From positions 1 through 64,000 of the forward strand of contig CAJTSH010000002.1 of NCBI GenBank assembly GCA_910578885.1: DNA of 64,000 nucleotides, read 5' to 3'. Each line of letters opens with the position of its first letter. Within the stretch, counting starts at the first letter, position 1. The notes below the pieces were generated by a model, which saw only the letters and a list, made by a program, of their open reading frames with translations, did not search any database and had not been told where the DNA came from. Of the stretch, positions 26,290 to 35,444 are shown in pieces. A program made the position numbers and the translations under genes. The DNA comes from an uncultured Lachnospiraceae bacterium. Its GTDB lineage: Bacteria; Bacillota; Clostridia; Lachnospirales; Lachnospiraceae.

Positions 26290-27834
26290 ATGATATCATA
26301 TATTGAATGGATTAAAAAGAGCGTTGGATTATGTCTGGAAAATCCGGAGCGGACCGAGGAACAAAGAGCTGAGCAGTTTGGAATATTGGAGCAGGAATAT
26401 CTGGCGATGTCTGCGGAGGAGCAAAAGGCGATTTCTGAAGTGATGCTTTCGCAATTTGAAGTGAATGATCTGATTTTCGTAGGTTCTTATTTTATGAAAT
26501 ATATGAAACAGATCAAAACATTTCAGGCGGATATGCTGACAGCAGTATTAAGGGGAAAATATGACGCTTATATTGGAAGCATGCTGGAATGTAATATTAC
26601 TCATAATTTAGACGGACATTATGGGGAAAAGAGATTACTTCACAGGCAGAATGCGGAGAGATTTGACCGGATTTTGGATATCAAATTTCCGTATCTTCCT
26701 TTTGCGCAGAGGAATAAAAAGCGTATTGTCATTATTGCGGAACAAATCATGTTTTTGCAGCATGCGCCGACAAAGATGGTTCTTGAGTATATCTATATTT
26801 TGCAGGAGTATCTGGGCTATGAGATTTTGTTGTTTGCCTGCCCATGCGACGGTTTTTTGACGGAGAATCTATGGAACAGCGGGCAGTATTTACGGCGGAT
26901 GACAAGAGACGAATTTGTAAATGAAGCGATTCGGGTTTTTTATAGAGGAGCTGAGATTTTTGGATACCAGATTAATATGACAAAGTTTGGTCCAAAAGAA
27001 TACAATATGATGTTTTCAATGATTTATGCATTTAATCCTCTTTTTGTATTTCAGTGCGGAGTAAGCAACCCGGTTGCGGATCTGGCAAGAAAGTTTACTA
27101 CGGTTGTCAGTATGCCAATGTCGATACAAGCAGCGGTATCAGATGCGGATATCCTTATTAGAAACGGAGGACGCCTAAGTGAGGAAATAGAAGCGGAATA
27201 CGAAGAAGCGCTTATTGAAAATCAAGTACAATTGTTTGAACGAGGGGCGGAGGTTAGCTTTGAAGCAAGCGCAGAGAAGCAGGAACGTCCAGAGTTGGGA
27301 TTACCGGAAGATAAATTCCTGATTGCCGTTGTCGGAAACCGGTTAGATGAAGAGCTGGATGAGGAATTTATCGGTGTCATGAAGTCAATTTTGGAAAGAA
27401 CAGAGAATACGGCGATTGTAACGGTTGGAGATATGAACGAAAAGAAAGATCTTTTTGCCGGAACGGAATTTGAGAATCGGATGTATCATCTGGAATGGCA
27501 AAAGAATTTGCTGAAAACATATACGGCATTGGATTTGTATCTGAACCCGAATAGAAATGGCGGAGGCCATAGTGGTCTGATGGCAGTGGTCTCAGGGATC
27601 CCAGTGGTGACTCTGCCGGGGAATGACGTTGCGTCAAATGCGGGGGAAAGATTTGTTGTTGCAGACTACGATGAGATGGTACGTGAAGTTTGCCGTTATG
27701 TAACGGATGAGGAATACTACAGACTGCAGTCTGAGGCGGCATTAGAATACGTGCAGAAGAATACTGCGGAGAAACAGGTTAAAGATATGAAAAAGATGTT
27801 GGATAGCATCATAAAGATTATGGAAGAGAAATAG
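26290..27834 (+). CDS. GT-B glycosyltransferase, O-GlcNAc-transferase (GT41)-like
   Basis: 514 residues. The N-terminal 130 are helical. The C-terminal GT-B donor domain contains LPEDKFLIAVVGNRLDEEL, LEWQKNLLKTYTALDLYLNP and GGGHSGLMAVVSGIPVVTLPG, close to the nucleotide-sugar-binding loop of O-GlcNAc transferase/HMW1C-like enzymes. Those are cytoplasmic enzymes that glycosylate proteins directly. With Maf next to it, it probably adds a hexose or HexNAc to flagellin or extends the glycan. GGAGG site; gap of 19 bases from maf. Confidence 0.8.
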   Translation: MISYIEWIKKSVGLCLENPERTEEQRAEQFGILEQEYLAMSAEEQKAISEVMLSQFEVNDLIFVGSYFMKYMKQIKTFQADMLTAVLRGKYDAYIGSMLECNITHNLDGHYGEKRLLHRQNAERFDRILDIKFPYLPFAQRNKKRIVIIAEQIMFLQHAPTKMVLEYIYILQEYLGYEILLFACPCDGFLTENLWNSGQYLRRMTRDEFVNEAIRVFYRGAEIFGYQINMTKFGPKEYNMMFSMIYAFNPLFVFQCGVSNPVADLARKFTTVVSMPMSIQAAVSDADILIRNGGRLSEEIEAEYEEALIENQVQLFERGAEVSFEASAEKQERPELGLPEDKFLIAVVGNRLDEELDEEFIGVMKSILERTENTAIVTVGDMNEKKDLFAGTEFENRMYHLEWQKNLLKTYTALDLYLNPNRNGGGHSGLMAVVSGIPVVTLPGNDVASNAGERFVVADYDEMVREVCRYVTDEEYYRLQSEAALEYVQKNTAEKQVKDMKKMLDSIIKIMEEK

Positions 27835-27849
27835 AAAGGTTTTACTTTA

Positions 27850-28578
27850 ATGAAGATTATTGATGCCGTTTGGGAGAAGAGAAATTTAAATTTGAATACA
27901 ACTGAGATTGATGTTGAAGCAGAAGATACTTTTGACCGTTTACTTGAAGCAATAACAAATGATACAAGTGATTATCTAGTCGTCCGGCTGCCGGCAGGCA
28001 GTTCAAAATTATTGTGCAATATGGAACGGCTGGGATTAACTTATGTTGAAGATATGGTAAGATTGGTACACAATTTGAATTCTGTAGTACTCACTCCGGT
28101 GGAATTGAGAATGTTTGCGCAGACTGGTATCAGAAAAATGGATGGTTCTGAACTGGATGAATTGTGCAGGCAGGTCGAACGCGGCATTTTTGGGACAGAC
28201 AGGATTTCTGTTGATTCCTTTTTTGATGAAAATGTCGCGAACAAAAGATACGCTTATTGGATTCGGGACGAATTTGAAAGAGGGACGTCTTTTTATATTT
28301 ATTTGTATAAAAATCAAGATGTGGGATTCTTTTCGTTAAAAGAGCAGGAGAATGGAGTCTATGTATCGACGCTTGGCGGTTTGTATGTTGACAAGAGGAT
28401 TGGCGGGCTGGGTTCAATTATCAGTTACCATGTGATAGATGAGGTAAAGCGATTGGGTGGAACGAAAGTAAAGATAAGTGTATCAACGAATAATATTGTT
28501 GATTTAAAGGCTGTGATATGCAATGGATATGTTCCGGAATATATTGAACACATATATATAAAACATAGAGAGAATTGA
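27850..28578 (+). CDS. GNAT-family N-acetyltransferase (WecD-like)
   Basis: 242 residues. The C-terminal half holds a GNAT fold: DVGFFSLKEQ, then STLGGLYVDKRIGGLGSII, with the acyl-CoA-binding loop pattern R-x-x-G-x-G, and AVICNGYVPEYIEHIY at the end. The N-terminal half looks like the extra domain found in dTDP-sugar acetyltransferases such as WecD. It could acetylate an amino-sugar of the flagellar glycan. Its stop overlaps the reading frame leading into the next gene. Confidence 0.8.
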   Translation: MKIIDAVWEKRNLNLNTTEIDVEAEDTFDRLLEAITNDTSDYLVVRLPAGSSKLLCNMERLGLTYVEDMVRLVHNLNSVVLTPVELRMFAQTGIRKMDGSELDELCRQVERGIFGTDRISVDSFFDENVANKRYAYWIRDEFERGTSFYIYLYKNQDVGFFSLKEQENGVYVSTLGGLYVDKRIGGLGSIISYHVIDEVKRLGGTKVKISVSTNNIVDLKAVICNGYVPEYIEHIYIKHREN

Positions 28579-28604
28579 GATTTGATAAACAGGAGGAGGC
28601 GGCA

Positions 28605-30608
28605 TTGAATAAAGAAATAGAAGCTCTGCTAGCAGAAAATGATGTAAATGCGATTGAAACAGCTTTGAAAGAGTATCAAAAAGAAAAACCTTCAGACTAT
28701 GATTTATATTCTTATTGGTGTATTTATTATATTTTGAATGATGATTTTGAAAGGGCATACCGGATAGCGCATGAAGCTGTAACTATAAATCCTTTCAATA
28801 TTGCGGCGAATTATAATTTTGCAGCTTGTGCACAAGTATTAGGAGACTATGACAAAGCATATAAATCCCTTCTTCGCGTGCAATTTTTTCAAGATAATTA
28901 TAAGACATATCCGGTAGATAAGGAGCAGGTTCAGTCAGAATTGGATGATATCAGACGGCGCGCAGCGGAAAATCCGGATTTAAAGGCGGAACTGGATATA
29001 TTGGAAGATGAACATAGTTTTTCAATGAATACTCCGTTGTGTAACCCCAAGGTGGAGATGTGCGGCAGCGTGTTCAAAACATTTGACAGGAAGCGGTATT
29101 ATGTGGGATTTGCAGAAAGCTGGTTTGACGCTTATTGGGGAATTGGCAATATTAAGAATTGTATTCATAACCGTTTGGAAATATTCGAAGTGGCGTCAAT
29201 GGGGAGGGAATATACGATTAACGAAAAGGAAAAGGTTCTGATTCCTGTTTGTATGACACTGCAGGAGAAGAGCAAAAATGTGATGAATTTTAAAGGAAAA
29301 GGGAATACAAAATCTTATGTTGAGAGTGCGTATGGGAAATACAGTTATATTCCGATAGAGAAAAGGCAGACGCTGATCACACGGGGACCGGCCGTGTTTG
29401 CAAAGCCGATTCCGTTAGTGCAGGATCGTACTTCAGAGCGAAAAAGGCTGGTTATCAGCATTTTCATTGACAGCTTTAACTATAGTATTATTAAGAAGGG
29501 TGATTTGAAAACGCTTATGCCGTACACGGAGCGCTTTTTTTCGAAAGGAATTCAGTGCAGTGAGTATTATGCCGGTTCAGAGTGTACATTGCCTTCTATT
29601 TCGACTTACTGGACAGGCAAACATTCCACAAACCATATGAATTTAAACGAGGGCTATCGTTTGGATTTTATGAGAGGGCAAAAGGTGCTTGCGGAGTATT
29701 TTCATGACGCAGGTTATGTAACTGCCAAAATCGGAGGCAATGATGGGGTATCGCCCCTGCAGGGATACATAAGGGGGATAGACCGTTTTTTGTATCAGTA
29801 TAGTTCGCAGGGATATCGCGCAAAGGAAGTTGTCGAAGATGTACTGCAGCATTTGGAGACCTTCTGTGAGACAGACCAATACCTATGGATTGAATTTGTA
29901 GATTTGCATGACGTCGCAGGCGGCTTTATGCGTTCCATTAAGGTGCAGTCGGAAACGCCGCTGGAAGATAGGATTATTGACAATGAATGTAAAACAACCG
30001 TGAAACAGACGAAGAGTGTCAATAAGGAAAAGGTGTATGTCCGGGAACTGAAAGAACTGGATTTTTATCTGAACCAATTATATCAATACATAGAAGAACA
30101 TTATGCAGATGAGGATATTGTTATTTCCCTTTTTTCCGATCATGGGACGGCGTTTAACGTAGATAATGGTCAGTCATTTGCATGTGGGCAGAGAATGAAT
30201 GTTCCGCTGATGGTTCGCGGTTCAGAAACTCCGGCTGGCATGTGCGATGAAATTATAGAGAGTGCGGATTATGCCTCTATTATGTGTAAATTGGCGGGAA
30301 TACCGTACGATTATGAAGGAACGGATGCGAATCTGCCGGTAGTATTCGGCGGAATTAACGAAAGGGAATTTGCTCTGAGTCAGGTGCTGTTTATTGGAGA
30401 TCCGTATTGCGGGGCGCTGCATGGAAAGGATTTTCATTATTATTTTGAAACGGCTGAACCGGTAACGTCTGAGTATCAGATTGATGTGGAAGGCGCAAAG
30501 AGTTACCTTCTGGATGAATCCGGGAATGAGATTGCAGATGAAGCGCGCATTGCGGAATATGAACAGGTGATACGTAAGGAAATTTGCCATTTGATAAAAT
30601 ACAATTAG
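28605..30608 (+). CDS. Cytoplasmic alkaline-phosphatase-superfamily phosphotransferase/sulfatase-like with TPR N-terminus
   Basis: 667 residues from TTG 28605, chosen because GGAGGAGG lies just before it. The first 115 or so residues form TPR-like helices (YRIAHEAVTINPFNIAANYN). The catalytic domain (about 280-590) has the AP-superfamily metal and nucleophile motifs: IFIDSFNYS, CTLPSISTYWTG (Thr nucleophile candidate) and LFSDHGTAF. Unlike LtaS or EptA it has no membrane segment or signal peptide, so it acts in the cytoplasm. With the nucleotidyltransferase fusion next to it, transfer of a phospho-group to the glycan before export is plausible. Sulfatase or phosphodiesterase activity is the alternative. 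Confidence 0.75.
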   Translation: MNKEIEALLAENDVNAIETALKEYQKEKPSDYDLYSYWCIYYILNDDFERAYRIAHEAVTINPFNIAANYNFAACAQVLGDYDKAYKSLLRVQFFQDNYKTYPVDKEQVQSELDDIRRRAAENPDLKAELDILEDEHSFSMNTPLCNPKVEMCGSVFKTFDRKRYYVGFAESWFDAYWGIGNIKNCIHNRLEIFEVASMGREYTINEKEKVLIPVCMTLQEKSKNVMNFKGKGNTKSYVESAYGKYSYIPIEKRQTLITRGPAVFAKPIPLVQDRTSERKRLVISIFIDSFNYSIIKKGDLKTLMPYTERFFSKGIQCSEYYAGSECTLPSISTYWTGKHSTNHMNLNEGYRLDFMRGQKVLAEYFHDAGYVTAKIGGNDGVSPLQGYIRGIDRFLYQYSSQGYRAKEVVEDVLQHLETFCETDQYLWIEFVDLHDVAGGFMRSIKVQSETPLEDRIIDNECKTTVKQTKSVNKEKVYVRELKELDFYLNQLYQYIEEHYADEDIVISLFSDHGTAFNVDNGQSFACGQRMNVPLMVRGSETPAGMCDEIIESADYASIMCKLAGIPYDYEGTDANLPVVFGGINEREFALSQVLFIGDPYCGALHGKDFHYYFETAEPVTSEYQIDVEGAKSYLLDESGNEIADEARIAEYEQVIRKEICHLIKYN

Positions 30609-30617
30609 GAGAGTTTT

Positions 30618-32432
30618 ATGCAAGCGATTATTTTGGCCGCAGGAATGGGAAAGCGTTTAAAGGATTTGACGAAAAATAACACGAAGTGCATGGTGAAAGT
30701 GAATGGAGAAGCCTTGATTGACAGAACGCTAGGCCAGCTTGAGCGGTTGCATCTTTCACGAATAGTCATTGTTGTCGGGTATGAAGGAGACAAACTGATA
30801 GATCATATCAGCACTTTGAGCATCCAGACTCCCATCTGTTACATCAATAACCCGGTCTATGACAAGACAAATAATATTTATTCATTGTCTCTGGCAAAGG
30901 ATTACCTTGTGAAAGAGGATACGTTATTGCTGGAATCCGATATTATATTTGAGGATGATGTATTAAGGGTTCTTGTTGAAGATCCTCGGGAGACGCTTGC
31001 GCTGGTGGATAAATACGAGAGCTGGATGGACGGGACATGCATGAGGCTGGGGGAGGATGGAAGCATCAAGCAATTTGTTTCATCAAAAGAATTTGTATTT
31101 CACGAGACGGGCGAATATTATAAAACAGTCAATATTTATAAATTTGGCAGGCATTTTTCTGAGACGCATTACGTGCCTTTTTTGGACGCTTATCAGAAGG
31201 CTCTGGGAGAGAATGAGTATTACGAACAGGTACTGCGCGTGATTACAATGCTGGAAGACCCCGAAATCAAGGCAAAACCACTGGAAGGTCAGCTCTGGTA
31301 TGAAATAGATGATATTCAGGATCTGGATATTGCTTCGTCTTTGTTCGCATCCGACACAGATCAGAAAGTGTCGATGATGATGAGCAGGTATGGCGGATAT
31401 TGGCGGTATCCACGGATGCTGGATTTTTGCTATCTGGTAAATCCGTATTTTCCGCCGCAGAGGATGATGGATGAGATGAAGGCGGGCTTTGAGAAGCTTG
31501 TCACGCATTATCCGTCGGGGATGTATGTGAATTCACTGCTGGCGGCAAAGAATTTTGGCGTCCATCAGGAGAATATTCTCGTGGGGAACGGCGCGGCAGA
31601 GCTGATCAAAGCTCTTATGGAGCGTTTTTCCGGCAGAATAGGTTTTGTCCGCCCGACATTTGAGGAATATCCGAACCGGTATGAGGAGGAGAAATCCGTT
31701 TTGTACCTGCCGGGCAGCCCAGATTATGCATACACAGCGGAAGATTTGATGAAGTTTTTTGACGACAAGGAAATTCAGGGGCTGGTTGTCGTCAATCCGG
31801 ATAATCCGTCTGGAAATTATATCTGTAAGGCAGATATTTTAAGGCTGATAGCATGGACCAAAGAGAAGGGAATCGAACTGGTCATAGACGAAAGCTTTGT
31901 GGATTTTGCTGATGAGGAGGACGGGACGATAATCGTACAAGAGATTTTGGATGCAAACATTCACTTGCATGTAATAAAAAGCATTTCAAAATCTTATGGT
32001 GTTCCTGGTCTGCGCCTTGGAATTCTGGCGTCCGGGGATTTGCGTCTGGTGGAAGAGCTCAAAAAAGATGTCGCCATCTGGAATATAAATTCGTTCGGGG
32101 AATTTTATATGCAGATCATGGAGAAATATAAACGTGATTATGTGAATGCCTTAGCTTTGTTCCGTGAAGAGCGCACCCGTTTTTGGGAGCTGCTGGGAGA
32201 AATTGACGGACTTCGCCCGATTCCGTCTCAGGCAAATTATGTGATGGTTGAGGTAAAAGGCCGCGTCACATCACATCAGCTTACAAAAATAATGCTGCAT
32301 AAATATAATTTACTTATAAAAGATCTGTCAGGAAAAATGCAGGGAAAGCAATATTTGCGGCTGGCAGTCCGTAATAGGGAAGATAATGATAAATTGCTGG
32401 ATGCGCTTAAGGCAGAACTGATGCGCTCATAA
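30618..32432 (+). CDS. Bifunctional nucleotidyltransferase / PLP enzyme (aminotransferase or CobD-like decarboxylase) fusion
   Basis: 604 residues, two domains. Residues 1-240 are a LicC-like sugar/choline-phosphate nucleotidyltransferase (MQAIILAAGMGKRLKDLT, TKCMVKVNGEALIDRT). Residues 250-604 are a fold-type I PLP enzyme: GNGAAELIKAL, VVNPDNPSGNYI, IDESFVDFA, and the lysine motif SISKSYGVPGLRLG. The PGLRLG pattern is more like threonine-phosphate decarboxylase CobD than HisC. It could make CDP-ethanolamine, CDP-aminopropanol or a CDP-amino acid. Clostridioides difficile type A flagellin modification uses a phospho-linked N-methylthreonine, and I recall a related fusion there. Substrate unproven. 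Confidence 0.8.
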   Translation: MQAIILAAGMGKRLKDLTKNNTKCMVKVNGEALIDRTLGQLERLHLSRIVIVVGYEGDKLIDHISTLSIQTPICYINNPVYDKTNNIYSLSLAKDYLVKEDTLLLESDIIFEDDVLRVLVEDPRETLALVDKYESWMDGTCMRLGEDGSIKQFVSSKEFVFHETGEYYKTVNIYKFGRHFSETHYVPFLDAYQKALGENEYYEQVLRVITMLEDPEIKAKPLEGQLWYEIDDIQDLDIASSLFASDTDQKVSMMMSRYGGYWRYPRMLDFCYLVNPYFPPQRMMDEMKAGFEKLVTHYPSGMYVNSLLAAKNFGVHQENILVGNGAAELIKALMERFSGRIGFVRPTFEEYPNRYEEEKSVLYLPGSPDYAYTAEDLMKFFDDKEIQGLVVVNPDNPSGNYICKADILRLIAWTKEKGIELVIDESFVDFADEEDGTIIVQEILDANIHLHVIKSISKSYGVPGLRLGILASGDLRLVEELKKDVAIWNINSFGEFYMQIMEKYKRDYVNALALFREERTRFWELLGEIDGLRPIPSQANYVMVEVKGRVTSHQLTKIMLHKYNLLIKDLSGKMQGKQYLRLAVRNREDNDKLLDALKAELMRS

Positions 32433-32456
32433 ATACTTTTGGTAAAAGTAAACTAC

Positions 32457-32485
32457 TTGAGACACATGCGGCAGTATGGTATACT
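32457..32485 (+). promoter_or_regulatory. Sigma-A promoter (TTGAGA-N17-TATACT, extended -10)
   Basis: TTGAGA at 32457-32462, 17-base spacer ending TGG, TATACT at 32480-32485. It sits in the 129-base gap before the GNAT-like gene at 32562 and likely starts the second glycosylation operon (32.5 to about 46.7 kb). Confidence 0.75.
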
Positions 32486-32561
32486 AAATTGGCAGAAATA
32501 AATCTTTCGTGCATAAGTATTAGCATAAAACAGTTTCAAGGATGAAAGGAAGGAAATACTT

Positions 32562-33602
32562 ATGAATAAATATGATCAAAGATACGATTTTTGCCTTGCC
32601 CAAAAGTCCGATATTGAAGAGATTATGGATTATATCGGCAAGCACTGGAAAAAGGGGCATATTTTGTCCGTCAGCAGGGAGTTTTTTGAGTATGAGTTTC
32701 TGGACGGGAAGGATGTCCATTTCATTCTTGTGAGGGACAGGCAGAATGATGGTGTGATTGCTGCGCTTAACGGATACTATCTTTGTTCTAAGGACAAAGA
32801 GAATTTGGATATCTGGGGAACGCTCTGGAGTGTGAGGAATGATTTAAACAATATGCCGTTGCTGGGGGTAGAGATTGGACGGCGCAGGGATCAGATGGTA
32901 GGCAGCAGGAGCGAGATTGGCGTCGGAGATAATGAAAAGACGGCGATTCCGGTTCTTGGAAAGCTTCTGAAAAACCGTGTGGGAAAGCTTGAGCATTACT
33001 ATCTGCTCAATGATTTGCCCGACTATAAGATTGCCAAAATAGAGAATAAGATAATCTGGACTGGAAGGCGATTGGAAGACCATCCATATTACCTGAGAAA
33101 AATAGATCGGAAGAAAGAGATTGAAGAAAGATTTGATCATAAGAAGTACAGTGGATACATTCCGTATAAGGATAGCTGGTATTTTGAGCACCGCTTTTTT
33201 GAACATCCGATATACCGCTATGACGTCTATGGAATTTATAATGAGAACGGGAATATAGAAACGATATTGGTGTTCCGTAAGGTTTCATACAATCAGTCCC
33301 ATGTATTACGGCTGGTGGACTGCACAGGCAATAAAGGCGCAATCAGATATATATATAATGATTTGAAGCATCTGTTGGAAGACGGAAGCGAATACATAGA
33401 TTTCTATTGTTTGGGATTTGAAGAGGAAGACTTGAAGATGGCAGGTTTCATAAAAAGAGAAGAGAATGATGTGAACATTATTCCGAATTTTTTCGAGCCA
33501 TTCTTACAGGAAAATATTGAAATATGGTTTAACAGTACCGCGGAGGACGTTACAATCTGCAAAGCGGATGCAGATCAAGACCGTCCGAGCAGACTGCGGT
33601 AA
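32562..33602 (+). CDS. GNAT-like protein with C-terminal DQDRP motif, paralogue 1 of 3
   Basis: 346 residues. The first 110 or so look like a GNAT acyltransferase N-domain (YDFCLAQKSDIEEIMDYI, HWKKGHIL). The middle holds IPYKDSWYFEHRFFEHPIYRYDVYG, interrupted here only to note the conserved YxxHPxYxYxVYG pattern. The end is ADADQDRPSR. Two other proteins in this window share the same length, the NHxHIL-like patch, NIIPNxFxPF and the D-x-DQDRP tail (50346 and 55846). No signal peptide. Likely an acyltransferase acting on the glycan sugar, but I do not know a characterised member. AAGGAAGG-type site upstream. Confidence 0.65.
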   Translation: MNKYDQRYDFCLAQKSDIEEIMDYIGKHWKKGHILSVSREFFEYEFLDGKDVHFILVRDRQNDGVIAALNGYYLCSKDKENLDIWGTLWSVRNDLNNMPLLGVEIGRRRDQMVGSRSEIGVGDNEKTAIPVLGKLLKNRVGKLEHYYLLNDLPDYKIAKIENKIIWTGRRLEDHPYYLRKIDRKKEIEERFDHKKYSGYIPYKDSWYFEHRFFEHPIYRYDVYGIYNENGNIETILVFRKVSYNQSHVLRLVDCTGNKGAIRYIYNDLKHLLEDGSEYIDFYCLGFEEEDLKMAGFIKREENDVNIIPNFFEPFLQENIEIWFNSTAEDVTICKADADQDRPSRLR

Positions 33603-33648
33603 GGGAAGCTGATGTATTGTGTGTACAAAGTCGTGAAAGGAACGAGAA

Positions 33649-34464
33649 ATGAGTATTTATGATTCCGCAGAAAATATTAGAAAAAAGGCATTAAAAATGG
33701 CGCTTCATGCAGGAAAGGCCGGAAGTCATGTGGGAGGCAGTTTTTCCTGCCTTGAGATATTGGCGGTCTTATATGGCGTAGTCATGAATTATGATTTGAA
33801 CAATAAGGGATGGGAAGAAAGAGATCGGTTTATTGCCAGTAAGGCGCATTGTATTTTGACACATTATGCCACGCTGGCGGAGTTTGGGTTTATCGACGAG
33901 GAGGCGCTGGATTCTTTCCACGAGAATGACGGGCTGCTTGCAGGACATCCGATGGGTACAGACATTGGAATGGAGTTCTCAGGAGGAAGTCTTGGAATGG
34001 GCATATCGCTTGGAATTGGGATGGCGGTTGCCGCAGTGTGCCGGAAGCAAAAACAATGCATTTATGTTCTTCTGGGAGATGGGGAATGCAATGAAGGTGA
34101 AGTGTGGGAAGCATTTATGTCAGCTTCACAATTCCACTTGAGCAACCTGACCGTTATCATTGATTACAATAATATGCAATTTGACGGCGCAAATGAAGAA
34201 GTGATGAGCGTTATGCCGCTGGAAGATAAGCTAAAGGCATTTGGATGGACGGCGGTGTCCTGCGACGGGCATAACATAGAGGATCTGCAGAAGGCGTTTT
34301 CAACGGAACATGACGGAAAACCTTTGGCAATTATAGCGCATACGATCAAGGCAAATGGAATTGAAAAGTATGAAAATACGCCTGAGTCGCATCATTGTGC
34401 AATAAGTGAAAATGATTATGCAGAAGCATTGAAATGGATGGAGCAAAATCATGATAGAGTTTAA
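33649..34464 (+). CDS. Transketolase N-terminal subunit (split enzyme)
   Basis: 271 residues covering the ThDP-binding PP domain of transketolase. The GDG...NN motif is LLGDGECNEGEVWEAFM ... IIDYNNMQ, and the start has AGKAGSHVGGSFSCLEILAVL. It pairs with the C-terminal subunit encoded next, which it overlaps by 14 bases. Split transketolases are widespread in sugar-modification clusters, where they move two-carbon ketol units onto aldehyde acceptors. Placement between acyltransferase and LuxE/LuxC genes suggests a dedicated glycan-sugar role rather than the pentose phosphate pathway. Confidence 0.92.
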   Translation: MSIYDSAENIRKKALKMALHAGKAGSHVGGSFSCLEILAVLYGVVMNYDLNNKGWEERDRFIASKAHCILTHYATLAEFGFIDEEALDSFHENDGLLAGHPMGTDIGMEFSGGSLGMGISLGIGMAVAAVCRKQKQCIYVLLGDGECNEGEVWEAFMSASQFHLSNLTVIIDYNNMQFDGANEEVMSVMPLEDKLKAFGWTAVSCDGHNIEDLQKAFSTEHDGKPLAIIAHTIKANGIEKYENTPESHHCAISENDYAEALKWMEQNHDRV

Positions 34465-35443
34465 TAAAAGAAATATTCGTGCATGGTCTATTATGGGGAT
34501 AAGTCCGTCTATATGGAGCATTGCATTAGAAGAAATCATAAATGAATCGGAAAAGCCTGAGAACATGAAAATTCTTACGGCTGATTTGGAGCGGTATTCT
34601 GGGCTGGGGCGTATAAATAATTTACACCAGAATCTTGTATATAATCTGGGAATTGCAGAACAGAATATGGTCGGGGTGGCGGCTGGCCTGTCGCTTGAGG
34701 GATTTCAGGTATTTATGACGACATATGCTCCTTTTATGACGTATCGGTGTGCAGATCAGATTCGTCATTTTATGGGAAATCTGAAATTACCGATGGTAGC
34801 AGTTGGCTCAGCGGCAGGTTTTTCCGCAGGGATGTCGGGAAACGCTCTGTTAGCGTTAAATGATATTGCATTTATGAGGGCGGTTCCTAACATGGTTGTC
34901 TTGTCGCCTGCAGACTGTACGGAAGCGATAAAATTAATGTTGGCTGCAGCCAGATTAAACCAGCCGGTATATATGCGTTTCTGTGGGACGACAGGTCTGC
35001 CGGTTGTATACCAGCAAGACTATATGTTGGAGATTGGAAAACCTGTACAGTTGATTGAGGGAAATACGATTGCGATACTTGCGACCGGAACGACAATTGT
35101 ACATGAAGCATTGGATGCGGCCAGTCAAATTGAGAAAATGACAGGTATTTTGCCAAGCGTATATGATGTGCATACGATTAAACCGATGAATCCAGATAAT
35201 TATGTAGAAATATTTAAAAAGAATCAACTGATTGTGACTGTTGAAGAACATAGTATAATCGGTGGTCTGGGCAGTGCAATAGCCGAGCTTATGGTGACAA
35301 ATGGGCATCCAAAGCTTCAGGTTATGATAGGAGCAGAGGACCGTCAGTATAAGCTGGGCGATCGTGCCTTCATGCTGGAACAGGCGGGATTAAAGGCAGA
35401 ATTGATAGCAAACAAAATTGTTGATAGATACAAAGGGGTGTGA
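34451..35443 (+). CDS. Transketolase C-terminal subunit (split enzyme)
   Basis: 330 residues with the pyrimidine-binding and C-terminal transketolase domains. The catalytic Glu lies in LGIAEQNMVGVAAGL; other markers are TYAPFMTYRCADQIRH and VEEHSIIGGLGSAIAELM. It completes the enzyme begun by the previous gene. Overlap of 14 bases and a GGAG site inside the upstream gene indicate coupled translation. Confidence 0.93.
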   Translation: MIEFNKRNIRAWSIMGISPSIWSIALEEIINESEKPENMKILTADLERYSGLGRINNLHQNLVYNLGIAEQNMVGVAAGLSLEGFQVFMTTYAPFMTYRCADQIRHFMGNLKLPMVAVGSAAGFSAGMSGNALLALNDIAFMRAVPNMVVLSPADCTEAIKLMLAAARLNQPVYMRFCGTTGLPVVYQQDYMLEIGKPVQLIEGNTIAILATGTTIVHEALDAASQIEKMTGILPSVYDVHTIKPMNPDNYVEIFKKNQLIVTVEEHSIIGGLGSAIAELMVTNGHPKLQVMIGAEDRQYKLGDRAFMLEQAGLKAELIANKIVDRYKGV

Positions 35444-35444
35444 A

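Noticed and set aside
27850..32432. 2-aminoethylphosphonate pathway (PntC-like nucleotidyltransferase fused to a transaminase)
   Set aside because: No PEP mutase or phosphonopyruvate decarboxylase is present in the window and the PLP domain looks like the HisC/CobD class rather than the class V AEP transaminase, so the phosphate-ester reading is preferred.
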